Assembly (NCBI GenBank): GCA_946811695.1
Contig: OX328123.1
Location: 47,882,009 to 47,946,008, forward strand
DNA from: Gonocerus acuteangulatus
Taxonomy: Eukaryota; Arthropoda; Insecta; Hemiptera; Coreidae
Length of the DNA stretch: 64,000 nt
Reading direction: 5' to 3'
The notes beneath the pieces were generated by a model. It searched no databases and was not told the origin of the DNA. It was given only the letters and a program-made list of their open reading frames with translations. Made by a program: the position numbers and the translations under genes. Shown here in pieces: positions 1 to 11,384 of the stretch (position 1 is the stretch's first letter; each line of letters opens with the position of its first letter).

Positions 1-145
1 TATACAAATTTGAACCACCGTTATTTTCGGTCTCTAGGGGTTCTGAAACGCGAAATTTTCTTGTCGGCACTTCCGGATTGTTTCATTGTATCAACCTTAT
101 AAGCGGGGTTCCTCCCTATGGGGGAGGGAGGAACCGCGCTAAAAG
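1..145. repeat. Repeat family X, copy 1 (truncated by window edge)
   Basis: This stretch recurs, diverged, at 60063-60087 joined to 61664-61790 (where another element splits it), and partly at 62421-62466. A weaker match lies at 40726-40815. Shared landmarks are AAATTTGAACCACCG, TTCTGAAACGCGAAATTTTC, CACTTCCGGATTG and GCGGGGTTCCTCCCTATGG. The GGTTCCTCCCT...AGGGAGGAACC part is a short inverted repeat that can fold. In all copies it is followed by a GCGCTAAAA-like sequence. No coding capacity is seen. It is probably the end of the same dispersed element as family Y (see 59395-60087), because the two are contiguous there. Confidence 0.75.
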
Positions 146-445
146 GTGCGACCTCTAAGAAGTACTGAGTTAAGGGCAATGGCTGGTTTGACGGACGTAG
201 TACTCCATTGCAACAGACTAAAGTGGAAGTGGGCTGGGCACGTGCTAAGGCAGAGGGATGGAAGATGGACCTCAGAGATAACTGAGTGGACACCATATGG
301 GAGGAAGAGGAACCAAGTACGGCAGAAGAAGAGGTGAAGGGATATGTTTAGGAAATGGGTTGGCCCCGAATGGTTGAGACAAGCTAAGGACAGGACAGCA
401 TGGAAAAAGTAGCTGAAGGAGACCTTTACTCACCCCTTTGCGTAA
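146..445 (+). pseudogene. LINE endonuclease/reverse transcriptase, C-terminal fragment
   Basis: The frame reads through a motif typical of the extreme C-terminus of insect endonuclease/reverse-transcriptase LINE proteins: LKWKWAGHVLRQRDGRW, then EWTPYGRKRN, then a basic RQKKR patch. A TGA at 335-337 replaces the tryptophan normally found after KKR. The same frame then continues with a GPEWLRQAKDRTAWKK-like segment, meets a TAG at 410-412, and reaches its natural stop at 443-445. The catalytic RT domain is absent (5' truncation near 146, at the junction with family X). This is a dead 5'-truncated insertion. The RTE-like or CR1-like clade cannot be decided from so short a piece. Confidence 0.8.
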
Positions 446-664
446 TAATTAATTGAATATCTCTAAAGAAGCATCATTATTATTATTTTTATTATTATTA
501 TCAAAGAAGTATTATCATTAATATTGTTGTTGTTATTATTATTATCAAAGAAGTTTTTTTTTTTTTACGGCGCATCGACGTCTAGCGCTGCCAAAGAAGT
601 ATTATTATTATTATTATTGTTATTGCTATTATCATCGCACAATAAAGGCTATTCATTCATTCGT
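446..664 (+). repeat. LINE 3' UTR and ATT-rich microsatellite tail
   Basis: After the LINE stop codon comes an ATT/TTA microsatellite interspersed with three copies of a CAAAGAAGTATTATT-like unit. It ends in AATAAAGGCTATTCATTCATTC at about 643-664, a typical LINE 3' tail. A short SINE tail is inserted in the middle at 566-594. Confidence 0.6.
566..594 (-). mobile_element. Short SINE-A 3' end in LINE tail
   Basis: Read on the minus strand this is GCAGCGCTAGACGTCGATGC, then GCC and a poly-A. It matches the last about 30 nt of the full SINE-A copies at 37421-37617 and 60183-60350. It is flanked by CAAAGAAG on both sides, but that octamer also belongs to the local repeat, so the duplication is only suggestive. 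Confidence 0.6.
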
Positions 665-1742
665 CCAATCCTAAGACGCTGTAATCATATCTCCTACGTG
701 TAGAAGTACCTTAATTTCAATTAGGAACTATCCGGAACTACAGACGTTTCGTGCCACGCTGGTACCATTCGTTCCTTTCGATATTCAGGACAGAAATCAC
801 AATCTTCTTTCGGCGCGAAATAAGGCATACAACATTCTCATATCACTTTTTATTTCTATTTATTTAATTTTCGAGCGCCCAAGTGAGATTATTCGTTGAT
901 TAATGACAAATCTATTCTTATTCTTATCTAGTAAAAAAAAATTATTAATGTATGTACAGAGTGTCAGAAAAATAATGGTTATCTTTTGACCAGATGTTTC
1001 TCCACTAGAAGTCAAAATAACCCCTATATTCACCCCCGCAACATAGACCTTGAAATATTTTTCTTGTTTTAATAAAAACTAACTTAATATATCTAGGAAG
1101 TAGGAGAAATATAATACTTTGTATTCCAACATTAGAAGGTTCATGCATAAAGTAGAACATGGTTTGATATGACGGCAGCAGAGTTCATCTTGAACTGTCG
1201 CCGGGTTCGCTGCAATGATTTATGGAGCGCCGAGTATTTATCTCATCCTTCATTTTTCTCTCAATGTTTTCCCTCTATCCATTCTTTGCATGTATGACAA
1301 TTTTTCACAAAGGTCATACTTTTACTATTTCATATGTCTGTAGCGCATTGTCTACAACATTCATATATAATTTATAAATTCTACACACACGCGCAAAATA
1401 CAGCGTAGAATTTATGTTTTTTGTTCCCACTACGATAAATAATTCTGTTGCTGAAAAAAAAAAAGTACTGCAAATATCCAATAACCATTATTAGTAATCA
1501 AGAAGAAGAATACTAATAAATTTCTTTATATTCAGCTTTCTAACTTCTTGCAATTTTCACAATCAAAATGTATTAATTAATTTTTCTTTCAAACAAATTG
1601 AAATATTATCTGGATGAAAATGTCGTAGAAAGGCAACATTTCTCCATTGGGGTTGATATAGAGGAGCGTAGAGAGAGCTGAGACGAAGAGTAAAGTACAA
1701 ATGGACGAAATTAAACACGTGAGGTTAAAAGGTAGTACAGAG
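665..1742. other. No gene recognised
   Basis: AT-rich sequence with poly-A/T runs. I see no coding motif, RNA gene or repeat shared with the rest of the window. Confidence 0.6.
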
Positions 1743-2110
1743 CAGTGTTGGGCAAAATTTTATTTATAAATAAAAATACGAATTTATTCGTACTTCATAT
1801 ATTTGTGAATACGAATATAAATAAATTCGTACTTCATATATATTTGTGAATACGAATATAAATAAATTCGTATTCATATGTGTGAATACGAATTTATTTT
1901 TATTTAAATATAAAAATACAAATAAAATTTTATTCGCAAATTTTCCTACAAATAAATTCACAGAAAAAATTGTAAATAATCACTAAAAATTTGAATATTC
2001 ACAGAAAAACATGTAAATAAAAAAAATCGCAATAAAATATAAGAATAACAATTTATTCAAACTATAATTTGTGAATAAAAATGTATTCACAAAATAAGTT
2101 GTAATTTTAG
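1743..2110 (+). mobile_element. hAT-type 5' terminus with subterminal palindromic repeats
   Basis: CAGTGTTGGGCAAAATTTTA begins at 1743, the typical form of a hAT terminal inverted repeat. It is followed by about 350 bp of short self-complementary words: TACGAATTTATTCGTA-like, GAATACGAATATAAATAAAT and ATTCACAAA/TTTGTGAAT variants. Such subterminal arrays are known transposase-binding regions in hAT elements. The same layout with a different internal word occurs at 51357-51900. The transposase pseudogene at 2656 follows on the same strand, so this is probably its 5' end. No matching 3' end was found, so no target duplication can be confirmed. Confidence 0.6.
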
Positions 2111-2655
2111 CGTATTACTGATAAATTAATAGAAAATTAAAGAAAAATTTGTGTGCTCCTTACGCTAAATATTGTCGTACGAGGATAGAAAAAAGTGAAA
2201 ATTTTGGATAATGCTTTTTGTTTATTTTCTATTATATGAAGGTAGAATAAAAAGAAGCCAAATTTATACATAATGCATACTTTAACACAAGATGGACATA
2301 CGAAATATACATTGTGTTAACTGGTCGTGCGGTAGGATATGCGGAGTAAATGTAGACACCAGGCTAGACTTACCCGGGATTTGATGTCCCAGTTTGAAGA
2401 TCAAGTCGATCTTTCGACTGTTGATCTTTTCTGGATTATCGTTTGGTCTCAGAAGAACACATATTAATTCTATTCTAAACGATAAGATTTGTTGACTCCT
2501 GATGTCTGTAGCATTTCGCTACCTAAGAATAACTTAGTTTTTATTTAGATGTTCCTTGGAATACACGCAAGTTATTTCAACTGTACAATATCTATCTTAT
2601 CTGAGTAAGTAGTTATTTACTAGGCAATCCTTTATGATATTATTTTCCTAAAATT

Positions 2656-4390
2656 ATGGAAAGGGAATACGCTCAAGCCGATGAATTCTTCGCTGAATCA
2701 GACGACGACCCAGAGATGTCAGAATTAGCCGTTAGTAAAAACGACCCATTGGCCAACATAGTGCAGCGTTTCTCCGTTAGGACGGCTCTGACTGGTTCTT
2801 TCTTTAGACCCTTAAATCCTGACCCTTTTCAAATTGCAGAAGAAGCAAGATTGTCAAATTCCATAACTGTACTATGTCTTATGTGTGGCCCCGAAGTAAT
2901 GCAAAAGAAAAAAGAAGTCAAGGCTAGTCTGTTTACCAATTCTAATTTAATTTCCCATTTGTGTCGAAATCACAATCCGAAAACCGTCACAGAATTCAAA
3001 AACAGTCTGGCTGAATCTAGGCTGACGCTTGTGAACACAAATCCGCATAGACGCCATGAGACTCGGGCTCCAAGGACTTCTTCCTCTAATGACACTCGAG
3101 CTTTTGAATTCGATCAGCTGATAACGGATTTCGTCATTCAATCCATGGTCCCTCTGCAGACTGTAGACCACTCAACCTTCCGAAACATTTTTGATTTTTT
3201 GAATATAGAAAAATTAGGGTTGAATGTGATGAGCCGTCGGACATTGGGTAGGCGGCTTGATGAACGGTTCGCAGAGCATATTACCAGCCTCCAGAATTCA
3301 CTAAGCCCATTACAATGGGTTTGTACGACAGCCGATATTTGGTCAGCAGGAAAACGTAGTTTCATAGGCGTAACGGTCCATTGGATTGACAACCTGGATA
3401 GAAAATCATTGGCTCTTGCCTGTAAGAGGTTCCGGGGCAGCCACTCTCATGACAAGGTAGCTCGCATCCGCCAAGATATACAAGAACTTTCAATTGTCAC
3501 CAACTAAAATAGTTGCTACCGTAACAGATAACGGTAGCAACTTTGTTAAAGCCTTCAAGGTGTTTCAGGTGCAAGGTGAGTTCAGTGATGAAGAAGAAGG
3601 CGAATGTGAGAACAGTACCACACTAGTCGACATGGAGGAAGATGCCTGGGTGCCGTTAAAAGATGATGTTGTAAGAGGATTGCCAAATCATTTAAGATGT
3701 GCTGCTCATACGTTGGCGTTGACAGCAGGAGTAGACGTACCCAAAGCCATCAAGACAAATGCCGTTATTTGGACGTTGCATAGAGAAGCAATTGAAAAAT
3801 GCAACGTACTATGGAGAAGCTGCAACAAACCTAAGTCTGCAGACATCATCCAAGGATTACTTAAAAAATGTCTCCCGACACCTACTCCAACTCGGTCGAA
3901 TAGTCGATACGATTCCTTGAAAGATATTTTAAATATTCAGCAACAAGTTGAAGAATTTTGGGGACTTCTTGAGTTGAGCAATCCTTTACGGGAGGAAGAA
4001 TTGTTGTATTTAGGAGAATACGTAAGATGCGCTAAAACAGTTGCAGACGCCATTGATATTCTCCAAGGAGAAAAAAACTCATATTATGGATTGTTAGTGC
4101 CAACCATTTTGGCACTGGAAAAGAGACTAAAAAAGTTGGCGTTCTCAGAATTGGTATATTGCACTCCAGTCGCGGAGGCCTACCTATGCAGTATAAAAAT
4201 ACGATTCACCAATTTCCTGAGTTTTGATACATCCGAAGGAATGAGAGCCGCGATTGCGGCTCTGTCGTTACCTAAATTCAAAAAAGTCTGATTTTCTCGG
4301 GTTACAAAGGTTAATCAAGAGAATGTATTAAGCCATTTTCAAACCTTAATCCAGAAGGAAATTGCATCCAATGAAACGAGCGCTGAAAAA
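2656..4390 (+). pseudogene. hAT transposase with BED zinc finger, frameshifted and C-terminally lost
   Basis: Two overlapping frames make one hAT transposase. Part 1 (2656-3507, 283 aa) has a BED-type finger (C74, C77, H101, H106) after an acidic N-terminus, then the first catalytic-site motif CTTADIWSAGKRSF (Asp 227). Part 2 is in another frame from about 3494. It carries VATVTDNGSNF (second Asp), the conserved LRCAAHTLAL block, a PTRSNSRYDSL block (Trp to Ser against the usual TRWNS) and LQGEKNSYYGLLVPTI with the expected catalytic Glu. The frame change falls near 3494-3505 and looks like a single-base indel. The frame stops at 4289-4291, where a Trp codon is expected after KFKKV, and similarity continues to about 4390. 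The C-terminal hATC dimerisation domain is missing. The closest relatives by eye are the ZBED4/ZBED6-like insect hAT proteins. It is inactive. Confidence 0.9.
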
Positions 4391-4414
4391 AAAAAATGTC
4401 GTTGACTCAATATT

Positions 4415-4480
4415 TGACGGATTTTTGTACCAAATTTCATCAAAATCGGACCTTTCGTCTTCTACCTAGAGAGCGAACTG
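4415..4480 (+). repeat. Fragment of dispersed family Y at hAT truncation point
   Basis: TTTTTGTACCAAATTTCATC followed by AAAATCGGACC also occurs, slightly changed, at about 60008-60042, where it forms part of the X/Y repeat. It marks the point where the hAT sequence is lost. Confidence 0.55.
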
Positions 4481-4483
<3 letters not shown>

Positions 4484-4537
<54 letters not shown>

Positions 4538-4542
4538 TATAT
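4484..4542. repeat. (TA)n microsatellite
   Basis: Nearly pure TA dinucleotide run. Reading frames through it give meaningless Tyr-Ile repeats. Confidence 0.95.
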
Positions 4543-4554
4543 TGACTGATACTT

Positions 4555-4800
4555 GTCAATGTCTCCGGTCTCGTCATGAGATGTAAGTGTAAGATTATAA
4601 ATAAGAAAATCATCCACATACAGGCAATATATAAGAGGGGGAGTAATATCCTCACGGATTGTATCCACAGCCATTTTAAATAGCGTCGAGCTTATTAAAC
4701 TGCCTGGGGAGCACCAGGTTTTCTGATTTATTACATTCCTAAAACTGATCCCAATATATCGCGAAACGTTCTATTCGAAAGGAAATTTAATACAAAACTG
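4555..4800 (-). pseudogene. Jockey-type LINE reverse transcriptase fragment (palm domain)
   Basis: On the minus strand this encodes consecutive RT blocks: FLSNRTF near 4790-4750, a degenerate GxPQGSxLSPxLF block broken by stops (about 4720-4680), then MAVDTIREDITPPLIYCLYV with the catalytic YVDD motif at about 4605-4620, and DFLIYNLTL. This order is that of jockey/CR1-group non-LTR retrotransposons. Only about 80 residues survive, with frameshifts and stops, bounded on the left by the TA microsatellite. It is dead. Clade-level assignment is tentative. Confidence 0.7.
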
Positions 4801-6293
4801 AACTGAGATTACAATTTTCAAAAAATATTATGATTTTATATTAGTTTTTCTTTTATTATTATTATTATTATAAGGCGAATTAGGGGATTTATTAATTAAT
4901 TAAAATAACCTATTTAAATAGGTGATATTTTCCTAATAAATTACTATACATTTTCGAAAAAAGAACTCTTGTTCAAGCTAGTTTGTTGTGGCGGACTGTT
5001 CACTAAGTATAAGATTTACTTTTAGGGCTACAGTAGGTTTGATAAACTTTATTGTACGATGGTGACCCTATTTTCCAATATATTTATATGTGGCAGAAAA
5101 TTAATAAATAACGCTAAATTTCTTTCGCTACTCCTGTATTGCACTCTACATGTTTCACGTCTCTACGACGCACAGTGGGGTATTTGCCCTGAAAAGCTGA
5201 CCAAAAGTCCATTTTGTAAAAGTTATCCGAAACGAAAATGAATTAGTGCTAAAAATAGTTGAATAGTTTGTGCAAAATGTGTAAGGCTAATTTTTGACCT
5301 GACATTGCCTGTAAGCCAGGTGTACCACAACAAAGTCTCCAGTTTTTAATAGAACACTGACTTCTTAACTTTTCTCCGAACATTTATCTGTGTAAAAAAT
5401 GAATTTTTCACGAGTTTGGAATTTTTATTGCAATTTTGGTTCGGGATAACTCTGAAGCAGGTAAACGAGATTACATTTATTGCTTTTTGGCAATAATTAG
5501 GTCATTTGTTAATTAGTTTGACCACAAGAGAAAATATAAAATATATTGGCCTTTTTAACGTCAAATTTGAGATAACTCCAAGGTTTTTGTTATACTTCCA
5601 AGCATTTCCAGCCTGTTGTTTTTATATAAATATTTAAAGGAAGTATTCAACTTTAAGAATATATAATCGGAAATCGCGGATTCGCGCGGATGTGAGTGTG
5701 CATGCCAGTTAATGTCAAAGTTCACGAAAGCATTTCTTATGTTTGTCGTTTTCCGGAGTCAAAATTATGACTAGACAAAATGTATTTGACGTCATGTGTT
5801 AAAGAAAAGAACCTTGATTATAAAGAACAATTAGATGTGCTAATAGCCTCACAAAAAAACTAAAATAAAATAAAATAACAATTAAAAAAATTAAAAACTA
5901 GAATTCTTTGTTAAGATATAACGATTATTCTGAAAATCAAATAAATTAAATCCAGCACATAAAAAAGGAGTACAAAAAAAAATGAAGTGTGGCTTCAGGG
6001 TACATTATTGTTACCAAGGGCAAAAATGAGGCATGGGCGACCATTTTATAGATTCTAAGAATCCAATGGGCGCAGCCGATGACAGTGAGAGAGAAAAGTT
6101 CTATACTACTTACTACTGGTTCAATGGAATTGGTGTATGCTACACAGACGTTTTTCAGGAGGTAATCCTGAAGCTGGTGATATATTAAGGATATAACGAG
6201 GATATAACTAGCTCCCATCCCGTGCAAATAAATACAAGGATGCTTATTCAAAATTGACATTACTTTTTGAGTGATTTCAAGGAAGTGGTGTAT
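4801..6293. other. No gene recognised
   Basis: AT-rich DNA with ATT runs near 4855-4872. No motif-bearing reading frame, RNA gene or within-window repeat was seen. Confidence 0.55.
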
Positions 6294-6374
6294 GTGTAGG
6301 TGTGTGTGTGTTTGTGTGTGCGTGCGCGTGGGTGGGTGAGTGTGCGTAGGCGGGTCTGCATGTGTGTGTGTCAT
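6294..6374. repeat. GT-rich imperfect microsatellite
   Basis: Imperfect GTGTGT run with GTGGGTGAGTG and GCGTGCGCGTG interruptions. It produces an artefactual Thr-His-rich reading frame on the minus strand. Confidence 0.9.
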
Positions 6375-6559
6375 CTGTTAAATTTGATAGTCAATGTATA
6401 AAAATATATGTATTATACCTAACATTAATAAATTATTTAAAACAAAAAAATCCTTATACTGCCTTAAAACCCATTACTGAAATCATATATTGCACATTAT
6501 TCAGAGTATATGATCAAAGAAAATGGATTAAGCATCACAAATATTTTTGGCCAAGAATA

Positions 6560-6817
6560 TCAGTCCTGTACCCCATTGTGCGACGACACTTCAGGAGCAC
6601 TTAAGCTAATTTACAGTTACAGCCTACACCTCCAAAAACCTTCCGCAGGTAGGGCCACGCCTAAACTGATAAGATGAAACATGTCTACTATGTATCACCT
6701 GTTGTTATTAGGCTGTAATTGTATATTAGTTTAAGTGCTCCTGAAGAGGCGTCATAGAGACGAGAAACATGTAGAGCGCAATAAAAGAGTAGTGAAGAAC
6801 GTGAGCGGTTTTTTTTT
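6560..6817. mobile_element. Penelope-like terminal inverted repeat remnant
   Basis: The minus strand of about 6568-6628 and the plus strand of about 6708-6750 share AGGCTGTAA(C/T)TGTA and TTAAGTGCTCCTGAAG, so two copies of one terminus face each other. The plus copy continues into a hammerhead-like motif, then GCGCAATAAAAGAGTAGTG. Inverted or tandem pseudo-LTRs carrying hammerhead motifs are characteristic of Penelope-like elements. No RT sequence remains here. Confidence 0.5.
6735..6779 (+). ncRNA. Hammerhead-like ribozyme motif, Penelope type
   Basis: Stem I GTGCTC (6735-6740) pairs with GAGCGC (6773-6778, one G-U pair). The core CTGAAGA (6741-6747) fits CUGANGA. Stem II is CGTC/GACG (6750-6753 with 6759-6762) with loop ATAGA. 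GAAA is at 6764-6767. A minimal stem III A-C/G-U with loop AT is followed by A at the expected cleavage position (6773 minus one). Two G residues and one A lie unpaired between the core and stem II, so this copy is probably decayed. Self-cleavage is not shown. Confidence 0.5.
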
Positions 6818-7150
6818 AATTGTGGCCTTCTACCTCATAGAAATATATTGATAAACTTTATGTTTTAGTAAGACATTCAGACTCAATATAAAAATAAGTC
6901 ATTTTCAATTTTTAAGTAAAATAACGAAAAAATAATATATTCTTAATTTATTAATAATAAATTCTTATTAACAAACATTAGAAAATTGTGGCCTTCTACC
7001 TCATAGAAATATATTGATAAACTTTATGTTTTAGTAAGACATTCAGACTCAATATAAAAATAAGTCATTTTCAATTTTTAAGTAAAATAACGAAAAAATA
7101 ATATATTCTTAATTTATTAATAATAAATTCTTATTAACAAACATTAGAAA
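6818..7150. repeat. Perfect tandem duplication, 2 x 166 bp
   Basis: Copy 1 is 6818-6983 and copy 2 is 6984-7149. By eye they are identical, so the duplication is recent or an assembly artefact. The unit starts AATTGTGGCCTTCTACCTCA and is AT-rich and non-coding. It directly follows the Penelope-type terminus. Confidence 0.95.
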
Positions 7151-8488
7151 ATGTTCTCTGTATCCTCAACAGAGATTATTGATATAATTCTCATTGTGCT
7201 GCAGTGTAATAAAAGGGTAGATTGTTTGCTGGCAGGTGCTACGTTAGTCCCAGCATTTAGCTTCGTTAGGCGGCCACTGGTTTAAATTGAATTTCGTAAA
7301 TAACATGTCTTTAATTATAGCAACACCAGTTTACCTTTCCAGGAGAACATTGGCACGATATTACACACAAATTGCATAACATAATTTAAGCCGGGGGTTA
7401 TCCATTACTTAACAAGTTAATTAGCATTACCTGCTCAAAATATTAAAGTACTCAAAACACTAATTCAACTACGAACATGTAGGTACATTATCTGTTTCAA
7501 CTGATTGATTAACATTCAATTCCATCCTACAATATATATATAGTGAATACAACTTTTTCTACCCAGAGATCAATAACAACAATAACATTATTTAGTTGGT
7601 GGGAATTTCTGTGTTCGATCATGGCAGTTAATAAAATTACATTTTTTTAAATATAAAAATGAAAAGTAATAATTTCTTTCTTATCAGGGCTAAAAAAAAA
7701 TGAAGGGCAGAAAACAGACCTGTACGTTGTAAGTTGTAGGACAAACAATATAAGGTTAAGTCAAGTAAAATTGGTTTATAAGTAAAGTACTTAATGAGTT
7801 ACTTTACTATTTCACCGTTCAATCAGTGGAACATGTTCGGTCCTTGAGGCAGGGGTATTTGAACCACACTAGCAAAATCAACACATTGTGTAGTGTTTGT
7901 TGTTAAACTCTGCCTTATTAGACCCTGATCCAATTTGCCTGACATTTTAATGCGTCTTTGTACCTATATGCGCCCAACCGATGTCAATTATTCAAATAGG
8001 AATGGAGTAACAACACTGCCTTGTAGAATAATAGCACCGCAGGGTTAATAGCATGAAATTGAACAGACGTATGACAACATTTTGCGGCGATTTAATAATG
8101 TGAATATGTAGTAATGTGTCTATTTTATTTATATAATTTAATGGCCCTTTTTAGAACGATCAGAAGTAATGTAGCTATTGAAATTATACCATTGAGAAAA
8201 TTTTGAACTATTTCTTTAAATCTAGATATATCTTAAGAAAGACGCACAAAAAATGACCGTTGTTAAAATGTACACTAGACAAATGACGACTAATAAACTA
8301 AAAACTATTAAACCCTCAATTACTGACTGGTCATCATCACACGGGAAATCACGCCGAGAGAAGGTAGTCCTTGCGAGGCTAAGAATTTGCCACACCCGCA
8401 TAACCCATGTGAGTACCTGATGACAAAGACTGAAAATTTAAACATTGCAACACAGTATTTACTGTAAAACATTTATAAACTGACTGTC
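7151..8488. other. No gene recognised
   Basis: AT-rich sequence without recognised coding motifs, RNA genes or repeats shared in this window. Confidence 0.55.
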
Positions 8489-8575
8489 GGGGTCTCCCGT
8501 GGTCTAGTGGCTAGCGCCATAGATTCATAAGCGGGAGATGGTGGGTTCGATTCCCACCGCCGCAGTGTCACGGGT
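8489..8575 (+). mobile_element. SINE-A, tRNA-derived head only
   Basis: GGTCTCCCGTGGTCTAGTGG carries a pol III A-box (TGGTCTAGTGGC, about 8500-8511), and GGTTCGATTCC at about 8543-8553 is a B-box. The two are spaced as in a tRNA, but the sequence does not fold into a canonical cloverleaf with a plausible anticodon arm. The head is almost identical to that at 37421. The SINE body is missing: only CGCAGTGTCACGG follows before unrelated DNA. Confidence 0.85.
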
Positions 8576-9505
8576 ATATGGGGTAAAAAATCAAAAATCG
8601 TATTTTTGTCTAGACTAGGATTATTATTTTTTCCTGTTATTAAAAAACTCGAACATAAGAGAAAAAAGAAGTTTTGACTGAAGAAAATAATTTATTATAG
8701 TACATACTGACATAAAATGTATACGGGAACTTACGTATGCTATTTGCGAACTTATAAAAATTATATAAAGAAATTTTACTGATAAAAAAAATTATTTCTT
8801 CTCAGAATCGCTTGATTGTAAACAAATACTATCATTTTTATTTAAAATTAAGTATGATAAAACTTTTGCTTGAATTTTGTTTTCGATTTTGGAGCTAACT
8901 TTACTTAAAGTTTATTTATTTAAATTTCAATTGTTACATATCTTACTTAAAGTTGACAAGTATGGATCTGATGGGAGGAGAAGCATTTTCATTAAATCCA
9001 TATTTGTATCAATACAAGAAGCAGTTCATGAAAGACACTGGCATATACCATGAATAATGCTTCAGATATAACTCTTAAGTCTCATTAATTTATTCAGTTA
9101 ATTTCGGCATTAATTGATTTACCATTAGAAACGGTTTTCAAAACGGTGCCCTAATTGATTATTAATTTTATCTCCAGTCCAGTAATATTGGCACTTAATT
9201 TTGGATTGCTAAAAAATATGGGGGCGGTTTTACCGTCGATAGGGGAACTAAAAAAAGCTTTGGCGTATCGATTAATAATCCCATTTCCTCCTTGGAAAGT
9301 CCTTAGAAATAAACTAGGCGGCAAACTCTATTTCGTCCGGAGATTTCGTCTTAAACATGTCCGCAAATCGTCTCTATCTTGTAGAGTATGATGCTTACAC
9401 GAAACTTACTTGCGCTCTTCCACGTGAAGGACCTGGTTTATAATTATCTCGTCAACATATTTCAAAATCATTGTCAGGAAGTTTAATGTTTATACTCAGC
9501 CAATC
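8576..9505. other. No gene recognised
   Basis: AT-rich DNA. A 78-residue open frame at 9155-9391 shows no recognisable domain and is probably chance. Confidence 0.5.
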
Positions 9506-10354
9506 TTCGTATTTTCAAATACATTATCCAACTACAAGCAATTAAAAAATAACAAGGAATAAAAAACAGACAAAACGATTAGTTCGAATAAGCGACCTTT
9601 AAAAACAACAATAAAAATACTTATATCCTGTTACTAAAATATCACTTTCCTCAACCAGGTATATTCTTAAACTTGGCAATGTTTTTTTTGTGCCGAAATT
9701 ATCTTTAGAGAAAAACTAAACATTGCCAAGTTTAAGAATATACCTGGTTGAGGAAAGTGATATTTTAGTAACTGGATATAAGTATTTTTATTGTTGTTTT
9801 TAAAGGTCAGTTGAAGTGTCTTTACTGTTCTTAGTAAGTAACTATGAGGCCTTCTAAGTAATGAACTTGGACATTTCTTTCTTGTATCATCTCTTGTATT
9901 GGCAAATATTTTTGGTTGAATTAATACACCAACTCATACTACTTTTTTGGAGTGTAGAATGGTAAGGCGTTTTTGGGGGGTTTTAGGAGGGGATATTTTT
10001 GAGGAAGGGAGTGCTTCTTTGTGGGGGCAGGAACATGGCCTCTATTTCACATTTTTGTTTTTTTTTGGGATTTTATTAACAGACATAAAAAGTTTTGGTA
10101 ACTTTGTTTACTTTCCTTAATATCTCGAAAAATGTTGATAATCTTGCTAAACGGAAGGTTACCATTAGAAAGCTTATTAAATGCTCTAAAAAAAAGGTTC
10201 TAATGAAAGTTTTGATTAGGCAATGTCAATCGGAGAAATAAGAGCTTAAAACTTTAAAGTAATTGATTTCGCTTATTCGAACTGTTCTTTTTGTCTGTTT
10301 TTTATTCCTTGTTACTTTTTAATTGCTTATAGTTGGATAATGTATTTGAAAATA
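9506..10354. mobile_element. Fold-back element with about 85 bp terminal inverted repeats
   Basis: The left end (about 9506-9594) and right end (about 10270-10354) are inverted copies. Shared words are TTTTCAAATACATTATCCAA, AACAAGGAATAAAAAACAGA and TTCGAATAAGCG. The interior includes CGGAGAAATAAGAGCTTAAA, homologous to family Y segments at 23620-24155, 32196-32480, 47545-47720 and 59395-60087. No transposase frame is seen, so the element looks non-autonomous. A target duplication could not be identified with confidence. Confidence 0.75.
9595..9807. repeat. Near-perfect palindrome, 90 bp arms
   Basis: The arms at 9595-9684 and 9718-9807 differ at only one position (CTG against CAG) and are separated by a 33 bp spacer. 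The palindrome lies just inside the left terminal repeat of the fold-back element. If transcribed it would form a very long hairpin. Confidence 0.95.
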
Positions 10355-11268
10355 AAACAGGTTAGAGATATGGATTTCCAAGATATACAACTGCCTAGTT
10401 TCTCCGTAAAGAAAGCTCTGGGCCAGATATCAGAAGAACCCGGCGCTTTTTCGATCTCTCACACAACGCTGTAAACTCTTTTTTATGTCTGCCTCTAAGG
10501 AAGCCGGAAGGGCCATCAGAGCGCGAATATATTTTTTCTTGATAACAATTAATAACAATCTCTTCTAAGTTGATATATTCTTTCAACCAGTTTTTATATA
10601 AGAGTTTTTTTCTCTGCGGTGAACACGTTCCTACATTTTTTACACATAATATAGGACTAAACTGGCAGTTTTTTTAGTATTGCTTAATATTTCTTTAGGA
10701 GCATCCTGCAGATTAAATTGAATCATTTGCCCAAGGATTAATACCGTCTTCGTTTTTTTTCAAATTTGGAAGAAAAAATTATGATGGATCTAAAAATAAA
10801 AATCTTTGGAATCGGCAAGTTTCGGCAAACTAAATTGCCCTCAGTACATTATACTTGAGGTAAACTTTAAGCTCTAAAAAACTTGGGATGTGTTCAGATG
10901 AAGATTTTTTGCTATGGTCTATCAAAGTTTTGTACTTAAAACAATTTCAAAGATCAATGACGAAATACCCATAATCAATTATATCAGATAAAAAAGGAAT
11001 AGTTTTGACTTAATTCCCTCCGGATGACTTAATAAAATCACTGTCCTGTCTTCAACGAGAGAGGCTCAAACTGACTGTTGCTATAAAGCAGGTTTTGAAG
11101 ATTTTGCCTTGTTTATAATAGTGCTAATGTGTTTGTTGATCAAAATAAAACTAATATTTATTAGTTTTATACGATTTTAATTCCTTGAATAGTTCTAAAA
11201 ATAGCTAAAGGATTAAATATAAGAAAACAAAAATTTAGGTTTTTGTCCATTGGACGTTACACTGTGCG
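10355..11268. other. No gene recognised
   Basis: AT-rich DNA. No coding or repeat signal that I can support. Confidence 0.5.
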
Positions 11269-11384
11269 CCGGCAGTAATTTTCTCATCTCAGGGCTCTCT
11301 GGGAAAATTCCTCGCTGCACCCTGCATGTCGGCGATGTAGAATAGCCTAGATGTAGATGCGCCGTAAGAAAAAAAAAAAAAAAA
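11269..11384 (+). mobile_element. SINE-A, 5'-truncated body with poly-A
   Basis: It begins in CCGGCAGTAATTTTCTCATC, just past the tRNA-like head, and matches the body of the copy at 37421-37617: TCAGGGCTC, GCACCCTGCATGTCGGCG and GATGCGCCGTAA, then about 18 A. The tRNA head is missing. Confidence 0.85.

Noticed and set aside
4440..4550. Open frames with Tyr-Ile runs
   Set aside because: Translation of a (TA)n microsatellite. Only the part right of 4555 on the minus strand carries RT motifs. The same applies to 50466-50680.
5946..6374. 142-residue open frame, minus strand
   Set aside because: Its N-terminus is a translated GT microsatellite and the remainder shows no motif.
8489..8575. tRNA gene
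   Set aside because: A-box and B-box are present, but the cloverleaf is not canonical and the same head recurs attached to a SINE body at 37421 and 60183. The same argument applies to 15000-15068, 16827 and 58248-58316.
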